In this document: positions 1 to 11,321 of the stretch, one piece after another | How positions within the stretch are numbered: position 1 is the first letter of the stretch | Layout: the number at the start of each line of letters is the position of its first letter | DNA from: Microbulbifer halophilus | Lineage (GTDB): Bacteria > Pseudomonadota > Gammaproteobacteria > Pseudomonadales > Cellvibrionaceae | Assembly: GCF_026183675.1 (NCBI RefSeq) | Contig: NZ_JAPIVK010000004.1 | Span: 116,728-180,727 of the forward strand | Length of the DNA stretch: 64,000 nt | Direction of reading: 5' to 3' | Made by a program: the position numbers and the translations under genes | The notes under the pieces: generated by a model | Database searches by the model: none | What the model saw: only the letters and a program-made list of their open reading frames with translations | What the model was told of the DNA's origin: nothing

Positions 1-586
1 GTTCGGCGACACCCCGGCCGTGGGCGGCCCGGAAGACCCGGCCATCGCCGGCGCCTCGGAAATGCCCTACCAGCCGCCGGAATTTCTCGAGGTGATTGGT
101 GACCTTTCGGACCAGATCGAAAACCGCCAGATGCAGCTCGGCACCCTGGAGACACTGCTGGCCGATCGCCAACTGCAGGAAGAACAGTTTATCGCCGGCC
201 GCCCCATCGCCAGCGGCTGGATGTCTTCCCGCTATGGCTATCGAACCGATCCCTTCAGTGGCCGCCGCACCTGGCACAGCGGGCTGGATTTCGCCGGCAA
301 GAACGGTTCCGATGTGGTATCGGTAGCCGCCGGCGTGGTTACCTGGGCTGAAGACCGTTACGGCTATGGTCAACTGGTGGAAATCAACCACGGCAATGGC
401 TACAAGACCCGCTACGGTCACAACAGCGAACTCAAGGTGAAACTGGGCGACGTGGTCAAGAAGGGCCAGGTCATTGCCCTGATGGGTTCCAGCGGCCGCT
501 CCACCGGCCCCCACGTACACTTCGAGGTGTACAAGAACAACCGCCCGGTCGACCCCGCCAGCTATATCCGCCGCACTGGCAGATAG
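1..586 (+). CDS. M23-family metallopeptidase (LytM domain), 3' part
   Basis: The reading frame is open from the left edge, so the gene starts outside the window; about 194 C-terminal residues are visible. A coiled, Gln/Glu-rich linker is followed by a LytM/M23 domain. The zinc ligands are recognisable: His and Asp in HSGLDFAG, and the HVHFEV motif near the end. The family cleaves peptide crosslinks in peptidoglycan, or acts as a regulator of amidases when residues are missing; here the motifs look intact. An M23 gene just upstream of secA is a common arrangement in gammaproteobacteria. It is presumably periplasmic, but its signal or anchor is outside the window. Family call is secure; the exact substrate is not known. 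Confidence 0.9.
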   Translation, partial: FGDTPAVGGPEDPAIAGASEMPYQPPEFLEVIGDLSDQIENRQMQLGTLETLLADRQLQEEQFIAGRPIASGWMSSRYGYRTDPFSGRRTWHSGLDFAGKNGSDVVSVAAGVVTWAEDRYGYGQLVEINHGNGYKTRYGHNSELKVKLGDVVKKGQVIALMGSSGRSTGPHVHFEVYKNNRPVDPASYIRRTGR

Positions 587-780
587 CGTCTATCCTTCCT
601 AGTTGCGCAACAGACAGTCTCCCGGGAGCGCTACGGCTCAAGGAGAAAGTTGCTAGTCGTTGCGCCTTCCTGTTTACTTGCACCCCTCGTTGCAAAGCGC
701 GCTCGACACGGGTGTCGGTATCAAAATTCCCCCGGCCCAGGCGGCCGGCAGCGCAAATAAAATGAAGTGGTTTCTGGATA

Positions 781-3528
<2,748 letters not shown>

Positions 3529-3560
3529 TAATTGGCGGGCCCCGTACCCCGAAAGCATCA

Positions 3561-3598
3561 CTCCCCTCTCCCCCCGGGAGAGGGGCCGGGGGAGAGGG
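3561..3598. repeat. CCCCTCTCCC hairpin repeat, copy 1
   Basis: GC-rich intergenic element with alternating CCCTCTCCC and GGGAGAGGGG blocks that can fold into nested hairpins. Near-identical copies occur at 5333-5371, and in reverse orientation at 16213-16251 (inside dnaE2) and 62761-62800. It lies between secA and argJ, and has no T-tract typical of an intrinsic terminator. Confidence 0.85.
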
Positions 3599-3680
3599 CT
3601 CCTCCGGCTCCCGGTGGCGTACCTGATACCACCAAACCCTGCCGGTGCGCACGGCGCCCCCTACAAAACTCACCGCCGCG

Positions 3681-4889
3681 ATGAAAATGACTCAAGACTC
3701 ACTCCCCCAGATCCCCGGCATCCGCCTCGCCAGCGTCCCCGCCAGAATCAAGGACTGGCAGCGCGACGACCTGCTGCTGATCGAGCTGAACGAAGGCGCC
3801 ATCGTCTCCGCCACCTTCACCCAGAATACCTTCTGCGCGCCCCCGGTGACGGTGGCGAAGGAACATATCGCGGGCGGCAACATCCGCGCACTGCTGGCCA
3901 ACGCCGGCAATGCCAACGCCGCCACCGGCGAGCGCGGCCTGCGCGACGCCCGCGCCTGCTGCGCCGCGGCGGCCGACGCCCTGAATATTGCGGAACAGCA
4001 GGTATTGCCCTTCAGCACCGGCGTCATCGGCGAACACCTGCCGCTGGAAAAGATACTGCAGGCGATTCCCACTGCTGCGACCCATCTCGATGGCAGCGGC
4101 TGGGATGCGGCGGCGCACACCATCATGACCACGGACACCCGCCCCAAGACCGCCACCCGCAGTGTGGAAATTGCCGGCGAGCAGATCCGCATTGCCGGCA
4201 TCGCCAAGGGCGCCGGCATGATCCAGCCGAATATGGCCACCATGTTGGCCTATGTCGCCACCGACGCCGCCATCGCCGGGCCGCTGCTGGACGAGCTGGT
4301 GAAAGAAGCCGTGCAGGCCTCCTTCAACCGCATCAGCGTCGACGGCGACACCTCCACCAACGACGCTTGCGTGCTGATTGCCAGCGGCGCCACGGGCCCG
4401 CAGCTGGGCGATCCCCGCAGTCCGGAATACGAGCACCTGAAAGCCGCCATCACCGAAGTGCATATCGAGCTGGCCCAGGCCATCGTCCGCGATGGCGAGG
4501 GCGCCACCAAGTTCGTCACCGTGCAGGTGCGCGGTGCTGCGTCCAGTGAAGAGGCGCTCAAAGTGGCTTTCGAGGTGGGCGAGTCCCCGCTGGTGAAAAC
4601 CGCCCTCTACGCCTCCGACCCCAACTGGGGCCGTCTGGTCATGGCCATCGGCAACGCCGGCGTGGAAGGGCTGGAGACGGAAAAGGTGAACATCTACCTG
4701 GACGATGTGCAGGTGGTAGAGGCCGGCGGCCGCGCCCTGGATTACACGGAAGAGGCCGGCGAGCAGGTATTCTCCCGGGCCGAGTTCGCCATCACCGTCG
4801 ACCTGGGTCGCGGCGACTGCAGCGAACATATCTGGACCTGCGACTTCTCCCACGAATACGTCACCATCAACGCCGAATACCGAACCTGA
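3681..4889 (+). CDS. argJ: bifunctional glutamate N-acetyltransferase / amino-acid N-acetyltransferase ArgJ
   Basis: ArgJ transfers the acetyl group of N-acetylornithine to glutamate (and, in bifunctional forms, uses acetyl-CoA) in the cyclic arginine pathway. The protein self-cleaves before a Thr; the site is visible in KGAGMIQPNMATMLAY, where Thr of MATML becomes the N-terminal nucleophile of the beta chain. The C-terminal GRGDCSEHIWTCDFSHEYV signature is typical. I chose ATG 3681 (402 aa) because the only upstream start, a GTG at 3645, lies inside a dispersed intergenic motif (GTGCGCACGGCGC...CCTAC) that recurs near 22010 and 48123. Eight bases separate its stop from mutT, so the two are probably co-transcribed. 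Confidence 0.96.
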   Translation: MKMTQDSLPQIPGIRLASVPARIKDWQRDDLLLIELNEGAIVSATFTQNTFCAPPVTVAKEHIAGGNIRALLANAGNANAATGERGLRDARACCAAAADALNIAEQQVLPFSTGVIGEHLPLEKILQAIPTAATHLDGSGWDAAAHTIMTTDTRPKTATRSVEIAGEQIRIAGIAKGAGMIQPNMATMLAYVATDAAIAGPLLDELVKEAVQASFNRISVDGDTSTNDACVLIASGATGPQLGDPRSPEYEHLKAAITEVHIELAQAIVRDGEGATKFVTVQVRGAASSEEALKVAFEVGESPLVKTALYASDPNWGRLVMAIGNAGVEGLETEKVNIYLDDVQVVEAGGRALDYTEEAGEQVFSRAEFAITVDLGRGDCSEHIWTCDFSHEYVTINAEYRT

Positions 4890-4896
4890 GGTCATT

Positions 4897-5304
4897 ATGG
4901 GAAAAGTGATTCACGTGGCAGTGGGCGTGGTGATGCGCGAAGACGGCAAAATCCTCATCGCCCGTCGCCCGGACCACCTGCATATGGGCGGCCGCTGGGA
5001 ATTTCCCGGCGGCAAGGTGGAAGAGGATGAGACAGCACAGCAGGCCCTGGGCCGCGAACTGCTCGAGGAAGTCGCCATAGAGGCAAAGAAACTGCAGCCG
5101 TTAACGGAAATCCGCCACGACTACCCGGAAAAGACCGTGCTGCTGGATACCTGGTGGGTCACGGACTTCGAAGGCGAAGCGAAAGGCTCGGAAGGCCAGC
5201 AGATTGCCTGGATTGACACCGGCGAACTGGGCGATCACCAATTCCCCGACGCCAACGCCCCCATCCTCGAAGCCATCCAGAAAGCAAAACCGATCCCCAC
5301 GTAG
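4897..5304 (+). CDS. mutT: 8-oxo-dGTP diphosphatase MutT (Nudix)
   Basis: A 135-residue Nudix hydrolase. The Nudix box is complete: GGKVEEDETAQQAL followed by GRELLEEVAI, giving the Gx5Ex7REUxEExGU pattern that binds Mg. The N-terminus (HVAVGVVMREDGKILIARRP) is that of MutT, which removes 8-oxo-dGTP from the nucleotide pool and so prevents A:T to C:G transversions. The position directly after argJ and near secA and coaE matches the usual secA-mutT neighbourhood of gammaproteobacteria. Length is normal for stand-alone MutT without a fused thiamine-phosphate synthase domain. Confidence 0.95.
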   Translation: MGKVIHVAVGVVMREDGKILIARRPDHLHMGGRWEFPGGKVEEDETAQQALGRELLEEVAIEAKKLQPLTEIRHDYPEKTVLLDTWWVTDFEGEAKGSEGQQIAWIDTGELGDHQFPDANAPILEAIQKAKPIPT

Positions 5305-5332
5305 GGTGTGCCCCCTATACGCGAACGCGTAT

Positions 5333-5371
5333 CTCCCCTCTCCCACCGGGAGAGGGGCCGGGGGAGAGGGG
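5333..5371. repeat. CCCCTCTCCC hairpin repeat, copy 2
   Basis: Same element and orientation as the copy at 3561-3598, located between the convergent mutT and yacG genes. Fewer than 80 bases of other sequence surround it. Confidence 0.85.
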
Positions 5372-5383
5372 GAAGAATGGCCC

Positions 5384-5593
5384 TCAATGCCGGGTCCGGG
5401 AAGGATCCAGGTCCCCACTCAAAACATCGTCGTAAACCGGCTGCCCCGGAATCTTGTGGCCCTCACTGGCCCACTCCCCCAGATCGATCAGCTTGCAGCG
5501 CTCGCTGCAGAACGGACGGTGCGGGAACTTCTCATTCCACTCCAGGGATTTCTTGCAGGTGGGGCAACTGAGGGTAGGGGACTCTTTCGACAT
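5384..5593 (-). CDS. yacG: DNA gyrase inhibitor YacG (zinc-binding)
   Basis: A 69-residue protein with the YacG zinc finger: [10 protein letters not shown] and then [15 protein letters not shown], giving four Cys ligands. YacG binds GyrB and inhibits gyrase in E. coli. Its place next to coaE and the pilD-pilC-pilB genes is the standard gammaproteobacterial order. All run on the - strand, with coaE 58 nt upstream, so co-transcription is likely. Confidence 0.95.
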   Translation of the reverse strand: MSKESPTLSCPTCKKSLEWNEKFPHRPFCSERCKLIDLGEWASEGHKIPGQPVYDDVLSGDLDPSRTRH

Positions 5594-5651
5594 AACACAT
5601 CACAAACTGAATTCAACGGTGGCGGCAGTGTAAAGGCTCGGAGCCGGTGTG

Positions 5652-6257
5652 TCAGTCAGTAGGCTGACTGGCCATTTCCCGGTATTTCCGGTGCAGCGCC
5701 TCAACCTGCTCTTGCAGCCCTGCCAGACTCCCACTGTTATCCAACACATCGTCCGCCTTCTCCAGCCGCCCCTGTCGGGAGAGCTGGGCCGCCATGATCT
5801 TGCGGATCTGCTCCGGATCGTTGCCGTCCCGTGCACTGGCCCGCTCCAACTGCAGCGTCTCGGGCAAATCCACTACACAGACCCGATCCACGAGTTCAGT
5901 CTGCCCGGATTCGATCAGCAGCGGCGATTCCAGAATCGCATAGGTGCTCTCATTGGCCCGCAGCGCCCGCACAATCTCCTCGCGGATCAGTGGGTGCAGC
6001 AGGCCCTCCAGCCAGCCCCGCTCGGCGGGATTGTCGAAGATCAGCCCGCGCAGCCTGGCCCGATCCAGCGCCCCGGTATCCCGCAGCACATCGGCACCGA
6101 AGTGCTCCGCGATCTTCTCAAGCGCCGGCTGCCCGGGCTCAACCACAACCCGCGCCGCCCAGTCCGCATCCACCACATTGACTCCCAGCTTCCGGAAGCA
6201 CTCCGCCGCCGCGGACTTGCCGCTGCCGATACCGCCGGTCAACCCCACAATAAACAC
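5652..6257 (-). CDS. coaE: dephospho-CoA kinase
   Basis: CoaE phosphorylates the ribose 3'-hydroxyl of dephospho-CoA, the last step of CoA synthesis. The N-terminal P-loop GLTGGIGSGKSAAAECF is diagnostic, followed by VVDADWAARVVVEPG and a LID-like region. At 201 residues it has the normal size. The start appears to be GTG (VFIVGLTGG if read literally). It sits between pilD and yacG, as in Pseudomonas and relatives. Confidence 0.96.
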   Translation of the reverse strand: MFIVGLTGGIGSGKSAAAECFRKLGVNVVDADWAARVVVEPGQPALEKIAEHFGADVLRDTGALDRARLRGLIFDNPAERGWLEGLLHPLIREEIVRALRANESTYAILESPLLIESGQTELVDRVCVVDLPETLQLERASARDGNDPEQIRKIMAAQLSRQGRLEKADDVLDNSGSLAGLQEQVEALHRKYREMASQPTD

Positions 6258-6378
6258 GACAACTCTCCTTGCCCTCCAGGCTTTGTTCGTACCCCGTGAA
6301 ACAGGTCAGTTGTTGTAGAAGGGAGGCCTCTGCGGCCTGACGAGGCCCAAAACACAAAACAGCGGACCGAAAGGCCCG

Positions 6379-7263
6379 TCAGTGACCGAGCCCCGAAAAC
6401 GCCAGATACCACCCGATAAGCTGCTCCCCCCAAAGCATTGCAATCCACCCGGCCCCGGCCAGGTAGGGCCCGAACGCAATCGGCAGGTTCTTGTCCCGCC
6501 CGGCAATCGCACTCCATACCAGCCCGGCTACCGCACCAACAGCCGCAGACAGGAGAATCACCAGCGGCAACATCTGCCACCCGAACCAAGCCCCGATGGC
6601 CGCCAGAATCTTGAAATCCCCGGCCCCCATGCCCTCCTTGCCGGTCGCCAGCTTGAAGAGGTGGAACACCGACCAGAGCGCCAGGTATCCGGCGATGGCC
6701 CCGATCACCGCATCCTGCAGCGGCACAAACAGGCCCCACAGATTGATCGAGAGCCCGGCCCATAGCAGCGGCAGGGTGATATTGTCCGGCAGCAGTTGCC
6801 TGTCGAAATCGATCCCGGTCAGCGCGATCAACGCCCAGGTAAACACACAGCCCGCCAGCGCCTGCCAGGTAAAGCCCAACTGCCAGACGACAATAACGGT
6901 CAGGATTCCCGTCACCAGCTCCACTACCGGATAGCGCCTGGAAATGGCCGTACCACAGAACCGGCACTTGCCGCCCAGCATCAGATAGCTGACCAGCGGC
7001 ACATTGTGCCAGGGCCTGATCTCCGCATCGCAGTTGGGGCAGTGGGAGTGGGGCAGGATCAGGTTGAAGGGGGCTTCCAGTTCTTTCTTCTCTGCCGGAT
7101 CGAGTTCGGTTTCAAAGTAGCTGTGGAAGTCGCGCTTGTACTCGCGCTCCATCATGATCGGGAGGCGGTAGATGACCACGTTCAGGAAGCTGCCGAGTAG
7201 CAGGCCCAAAATAAAAGCGCTGCCGAGGAGCAGCGCTTGGTTTGAAACTAAAAAATTCAGCAT
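6379..7263 (-). CDS. pilD: type IV prepilin leader peptidase / N-methyltransferase PilD
   Basis: An inner-membrane aspartyl protease that cleaves the leader of prepilins before Phe and N-methylates the new terminus. The N-terminal LLLGSFLNVVIYRLP segment, the two cytosolic CxxC pairs (CPNCDAEIRPW and CRFCG), the first catalytic Asp in LTGIDFDRQLLPD and the second in GMGAGDFKILAA are all present. About eight hydrophobic helices follow. It would process both pilins at 10.8 and 14.4 kb. Only 6 bases separate it from pilC upstream in the transcript. Confidence 0.97.
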   Translation of the reverse strand: MLNFLVSNQALLLGSAFILGLLLGSFLNVVIYRLPIMMEREYKRDFHSYFETELDPAEKKELEAPFNLILPHSHCPNCDAEIRPWHNVPLVSYLMLGGKCRFCGTAISRRYPVVELVTGILTVIVVWQLGFTWQALAGCVFTWALIALTGIDFDRQLLPDNITLPLLWAGLSINLWGLFVPLQDAVIGAIAGYLALWSVFHLFKLATGKEGMGAGDFKILAAIGAWFGWQMLPLVILLSAAVGAVAGLVWSAIAGRDKNLPIAFGPYLAGAGWIAMLWGEQLIGWYLAFSGLGH

Positions 7264-7269
7264 TTGGTT

Positions 7270-8484
7270 CTAGATTACGTTGCCAAGGTTGAAAATTGGC
7301 AGGTACATGGCAACCATCAGGCCGCCAACCAGAACACCCAATACTGCCATAATCATGGGTTCCAGCAGGGTGGTGAGGTTGTCGACCAGATTGTCTACTG
7401 CTTCTTCATAAAAGTCCGCAGCTTTTGCCAGCATCTCGTCCAGAGAGCCGGATTCCTCGCCGATTGCGGCCATCTGTACCAGCATGGTCGGGTAAAGGCC
7501 AGACTGGCGCATAGCTGCATTCAGGGGAATACCCGTAGCAACGGAGTCGCGAATTTTTAACGTGGCCTCCTCATATACGCTGTTCCCTGTAGCGCCTGCC
7601 ACAGATTTAAGTGCGTCGATCAGGGGGACGCCCGCAGCAAACGTAGTGGACATTGTGCGCGCAAAACGCGCAGCGATGGAATTGTAGGTAATAACGCCCA
7701 GTACAGGTACGCGCAGCATAAGCCGGTCAAAAAATTCTGCTACCTTCCGGTTGCGTTTTTTTATTTCAATGGTACCACCGATACCGATGACCAAGGAGAT
7801 TAATGCCACAAACCAGTTTGCCTGCATCCATTCCGAAAGGTTGACAACGAAAAGAGTGAAAGCAGGCAGATCTGCGCCAAAGCCGGCAAATGTCTCTGCA
7901 AACTGAGGTACTACCTTGATCAACAGGATCGAAGTTACAATGATGGCGACCACGATCACCGCAATTGGGTAGGTCATGGCCTTTTTGATCTTTTTCTTCA
8001 ACGACTCCGTTTTTTCTTTGTAGGTGGCAATGCGGTCCAGCATGGTTTCCAGTGCACCGGACTGCTCGCCGGAAGCCACCAGGTTACAGAAGAGATCGTC
8101 GAACTGGAGCGGATGCTTGCGCAAGGCATCGGCGAATGCAGTACCCGATGCGACATCGTCGCGGATCTTGTAGATCAGCTCTTTAAGCCCCTGGTTGTCC
8201 AGGCCGTCAGCGACGATCTCAAAACTCTGCACTAGTGGCACACCCGCCTTCATCATGGTGGCCATCTGGCGAGTGAACAGCGCGATATCGGTAGGTTTTA
8301 CTTTCTTGCTGCCGCCGCCAAACAGGGGTTTAGGCTTTTTTTGTACCCGGTTGGCAATAATGCCCTGTTTGCGTAGCTGTGCTTTCACAAGTGCCGAGCT
8401 GGTCCCTTTGATCTCTCCCTGGACCTTGGTGCCTTTGCTATCTACTCCCTTGTAGGTATAGGCGACTGTTGCAGCGTTGGCCAT
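7270..8484 (-). CDS. pilC: type IV pilus inner-membrane platform protein PilC
   Basis: PilC is the polytopic platform on which the PilB and PilT motors act. The 404-residue protein starts at an ATG at 8484 (MANAATVAYTYKGVD); an open frame extends 56 codons further upstream but that part is repeat-derived. Two T2SSF domains are visible, the first around DIALFTRQMATMMKAGVPL and the second around RFARTMSTTFAAGVPLID, each followed by hydrophobic helices. The C-terminus MAVLGVLVGGLMVAMYLP is typical. Codon use and GC are lower than in pilB. Confidence 0.96.
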   Translation of the reverse strand: MANAATVAYTYKGVDSKGTKVQGEIKGTSSALVKAQLRKQGIIANRVQKKPKPLFGGGSKKVKPTDIALFTRQMATMMKAGVPLVQSFEIVADGLDNQGLKELIYKIRDDVASGTAFADALRKHPLQFDDLFCNLVASGEQSGALETMLDRIATYKEKTESLKKKIKKAMTYPIAVIVVAIIVTSILLIKVVPQFAETFAGFGADLPAFTLFVVNLSEWMQANWFVALISLVIGIGGTIEIKKRNRKVAEFFDRLMLRVPVLGVITYNSIAARFARTMSTTFAAGVPLIDALKSVAGATGNSVYEEATLKIRDSVATGIPLNAAMRQSGLYPTMLVQMAAIGEESGSLDEMLAKAADFYEEAVDNLVDNLTTLLEPMIMAVLGVLVGGLMVAMYLPIFNLGNVI

Positions 8485-8530
8485 GATTGTTGTTCCCGAT
8501 GTTTGTTTTACTTCGACCGCTACTTGAGGC

Positions 8531-8600
8531 CGCGTAGGGTGGATAAGGCGCAGCGTGTCTATCGTCATTGTTCGATGGGCACGCTGCGCCTTGCCCATCC
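8531..8600. repeat. TGGGCA/GCGC hairpin repeat, copy 1
   Basis: Spacer between pilB and pilC holds GATGGGCACGCTGCGCC...TGCCCATC together with a degenerate inverted partner (GTAGGGTGGATAAGGCGCAGCG). Related copies are at 16121-16152 (inside dnaE2) and 54991-55076. Confidence 0.7.
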
Positions 8601-8618
8601 CGGTATCTGATCGGCGCT

Positions 8619-8678
8619 GTAGGAGCCTGCTTGCAGGCGAACTTGAAGCCAATTTTCCAGGCCGGCAGGCTCCTGCGG
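8619..8678. repeat. REP-like GTAGGAGCCTGC inverted repeat
   Basis: GTAGGAGCCTGCTTGCAGGC pairs with a downstream GCAGGCTCCTGC. A second complete copy is at 55098-55164, a shorter one lies near 36412-36440 and a divergent one near 41899. It resembles pseudomonad REP sequences (family knowledge). Confidence 0.7.
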
Positions 8679-8686
8679 AAATCCTT

Positions 8687-10399
8687 CTAGTCCTTGGTGA
8701 CCCTGTTGGCCTCCTCCAGGCTGGTGGTGCCCATCACCACCTTGCGCAGCGCGGAGGTGCGCAGGTTGTTGAACCCCTCTTTGTGGGCCTGGTCGGCAAT
8801 CTGAATCGAGTTGCCACCTTCCATTATAATTCGGGAGATGCCATCGGTGATGCGAACCACTTCATACACACCCACGCGCCCCTTGTAGCCCTTGGAACAC
8901 TGCTCGCAGCCGACCGGCTGGTAGATCTTCCAGTCCTTGCGCTCGATCGTGACCGCATCGAAGCCTTCCTGCTTCAGCACTTCGTCCGGCAGGTTGACCG
9001 GCTTCTTGCATTCGCTGCAGAGCCTCCGCGCCAGTCGCTGGGCAATGATCACACTGACCGAGGTGGCGATATTGAAAGTGGGGACCCCCATGTTCATCAG
9101 GCGGGTCAGGGTTTCCGGCGCCGAGTTGGTGTGCAGGGTGGACAGCACCAGGTGGCCGGTTTGCGCCGCCTTGACTGCGATTTCGGCCGTCTCGAGATCC
9201 CGGATTTCACCCACCATCACGATATCCGGGTCCTGGCGCAGGAAGGAGCGCAGGGCCTCGGCGAAGTCCAGCCCCACCTTGTTGGAGACATTGACCTGGT
9301 TGATGCCCTCCAGGTTGATCTCCACCGGGTCCTCCGCCGTGGAGATATTGAGCTCCGGTGTATTGAGGATATTGAGGCCGGTATAGAGGGAGACTGTCTT
9401 GCCCGAGCCGGTGGGCCCGGTCACCAGGATCATCCCCTGCGGCTGGGCCAGCGCATCCATATAGATCTTTTTCTGGTCCTCTTCATAACCCAGCGCGTCG
9501 ATGCCCATCTTGGCCGAGGAGGGGTCGAGGATACGCAGGACGATCTTCTCCCCCCAGAGGGTCGGCAGGCTGTTGACCCGGAAGTCAATGGCCTTGGTCT
9601 TGGACAGCTTCATCTTGATGCGGCCGTCCTGGGGGACCCGGCGCTCGGAAATATCCATCCGGGACATGACCTTCAGGCGTGCGGAGATACGGGTGGCCAG
9701 TTGGATGGGCGGCCTGGCTACCTCGTGCAGTACCCCGTCGGAGCGCAGGCGCACGCGATAGCTCTTCTCGTAGGGCTCGAAGTGGATGTCCGAGGCCCCG
9801 GTGCGGATCGCGTCCAGCAGTACCTTGTTCACAAAGCGTACTACCGGGGCCTCGTCGCCCCCGGGTTCGTCGTCGGCCTCCTGAGCCGAATCGTCGCCGC
9901 CCACCTCCAGGCCGTCGAGCTCGTCATCGTTCATGCCCTGCAGGCCGGCGCCCATATCGCCGCTGTCGGAGAGGTAGCTGTCGATGGCCTTGGCCAGCTT
10001 GTCCGCCTCCACCAGTACCGCGTCGGTATTCAGGCCGGTGTTGAAGTTGATCTCGTCCAGGCCGGCGAGGTTGGTGGGGTCCGCCACCGCCACAAACAGG
10101 CGGTTGCCCCGCTTGTACAGTGGCAGGGTAAAGTGTTTGGTGATCAGCTTCTCGTCAACCAGGCCCCGCGGAATCAGGTCGAAGTTGTAGCTGCCGAGAT
10201 CGAACAGGGGGGAACCGAAAGCCTGCGCGGCAATATTGGCCAGCTCCCGGCTCTTGACCAGCTTGGCCTCCACCGCATGCTGGGCAAACGGCTGGTTCTC
10301 CCGCCTGGCCGCCTTGCTCGCCGAGGCGGCAGTGGCCTGGTCGAGAACGCCGTCGGTTACCAGCCGCTTGGCCAGGCCGCTCAGTTGAATATCGCTCAT
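8687..10399 (-). CDS. pilB: type IV pilus assembly ATPase PilB
   Basis: PilB is the cytoplasmic hexameric motor that polymerises pilin. The 570-residue protein has the N-terminal MshEN/GSPII_E domain, then the secretion ATPase core: Walker A GPTGSGKTVSLYTGL, Asp box and Walker B in DPDIVMVGEIRDLETAEIA, His box TGHLVLSTLHTNSAPETL, and a zinc-binding tetracysteine CSECKKP ... CEQCSKGYKGR. The start is the ATG at 10399. An Asp/Glu-rich insertion of about 40 residues lies between the two domains. It is divergent from pilA, with a 405-bp spacer that carries the pilA promoter. Confidence 0.97.
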   Translation of the reverse strand: MSDIQLSGLAKRLVTDGVLDQATAASASKAARRENQPFAQHAVEAKLVKSRELANIAAQAFGSPLFDLGSYNFDLIPRGLVDEKLITKHFTLPLYKRGNRLFVAVADPTNLAGLDEINFNTGLNTDAVLVEADKLAKAIDSYLSDSGDMGAGLQGMNDDELDGLEVGGDDSAQEADDEPGGDEAPVVRFVNKVLLDAIRTGASDIHFEPYEKSYRVRLRSDGVLHEVARPPIQLATRISARLKVMSRMDISERRVPQDGRIKMKLSKTKAIDFRVNSLPTLWGEKIVLRILDPSSAKMGIDALGYEEDQKKIYMDALAQPQGMILVTGPTGSGKTVSLYTGLNILNTPELNISTAEDPVEINLEGINQVNVSNKVGLDFAEALRSFLRQDPDIVMVGEIRDLETAEIAVKAAQTGHLVLSTLHTNSAPETLTRLMNMGVPTFNIATSVSVIIAQRLARRLCSECKKPVNLPDEVLKQEGFDAVTIERKDWKIYQPVGCEQCSKGYKGRVGVYEVVRITDGISRIIMEGGNSIQIADQAHKEGFNNLRTSALRKVVMGTTSLEEANRVTKD

Positions 10400-10805
10400 T
10401 AAGTAACCGTCTGAATCTGGTGCTTGTTATCTGCGCCGGCCGGCTGCTTTTTGTTCGATCTGTCGCCGGAGCCTCGTTTGCCAAGCCTTCAAATATATCG
10501 AAATAAGGCCGCCGGGCCAAATACTTGGGGCCTCTTTTTGAGAAGGCGTTGCAAGAATACGGAGAAAGTGCAAGGGGAGAAATTGACGTTTTTTGTCAGG
10601 CTTTGATGGGCGGTGTCAGGTGTTGGTAGCCGCGCTTTTCCGTGTCGGGACATGCCTGTGACTGACCTCCCATTTGTGCTTGTTGTGTTGGATCTCGCGC
10701 TTGCCAGAATTGGCACAAACCTTGTATCTTATTCCGCGACTTCCTCACGGGATGCGTTCCCTTACGGGATTCACCAAACCAAAAGTCTGTATGGAGACGG
10801 TTACA
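10400..10805. other. divergent pilB/pilA intergenic region
   Basis: About 405 bases without a convincing gene. It must hold the promoters of pilB (leftward) and pilA (rightward). I see one strong regulatory signal, the sigma-54-like site at 10711-10726, and nothing else I can name. Confidence 0.6.
10711..10726 (+). promoter_or_regulatory. sigma-54-like promoter of pilA
   Basis: TGGCAC-N5-TTGTA fits the -24/-12 consensus (TGGCAC-N5-TTGCA) with one mismatch in the -12 element. It lies 80 nt before the pilA ATG. pilA in Pseudomonas is transcribed by RpoN with PilSR (family knowledge). No PilR-site search was possible. Confidence 0.65.
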
Positions 10806-11267
10806 ATGAAGAAACAACAGGGTTTTACTCTTATTGAATTGATGATCGTGGTGGCGATCATCGGCATTCTGGCTGCTGTGGCTATTCCGCAGTATCAGAA
10901 TTACGTATCCAAGTCACAGGTTACCCGCGTGATGCAGGAAACTGGGGCTATGAAAACGATTATCGAGACTTGCCTGCTCGATGGGCGTACTACTATCGGC
11001 ACTGGCGCGGGTGAGTGCGATCTGGGCTGGACTGAAAGCAATTTGATCGGTGGCTCTGCAAATCTGGAGGGAGGCAAATTAAAAGTCACTATTGGTGAAG
11101 ATGCCGATACCCAGAGCTCAATTGCTGCTACCTTTGGTGAGAATGCTGCCACCTCCATTGCTGGCGATTCGCTGACTTGGACTCGCTCTACTGCTGGCAT
11201 TTGGTCTTGTGATACGGATGTCGACGATAATTACAAGCCGACAGGCTGCACTGGTTCCGGTTCCTAA
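10806..11267 (+). CDS. pilA: type IV major pilin PilA
   Basis: A 153-residue prepilin. The start at ATG 10806 gives the short type III leader MKKQQG, cleaved before Phe, then [18 protein letters not shown] with Glu5, followed by the long N-terminal helix. Four cysteines are visible; the last two (WSCDTD and PTGCTG) bound the C-terminal D-region loop. The sigma-54-like promoter lies upstream and an intrinsic terminator downstream, so it is a monocistronic, highly expressed unit. It is a probable PilD substrate. A related but divergent pilin gene is at 14441-14929. Confidence 0.93.
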   Translation: MKKQQGFTLIELMIVVAIIGILAAVAIPQYQNYVSKSQVTRVMQETGAMKTIIETCLLDGRTTIGTGAGECDLGWTESNLIGGSANLEGGKLKVTIGEDADTQSSIAATFGENAATSIAGDSLTWTRSTAGIWSCDTDVDDNYKPTGCTGSGS

Positions 11268-11291
11268 TACAATATAGAAACCGACCGAATA

Positions 11292-11321
11292 AACGCCCCA
11301 TATACTGTGGGGCGTTTTTTT
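11292..11321 (+). terminator. intrinsic terminator of pilA
   Basis: CGCCCCA and GTGGGGCG pair around a short AT loop and are followed by seven T residues, 25 nt after the pilA stop codon. Confidence 0.9.

Noticed and set aside
8485-8652. 56-codon N-terminal extension of PilC
   Set aside because: It is encoded by repeat sequence and the ATG at 8484 gives the family's normal N-terminus.
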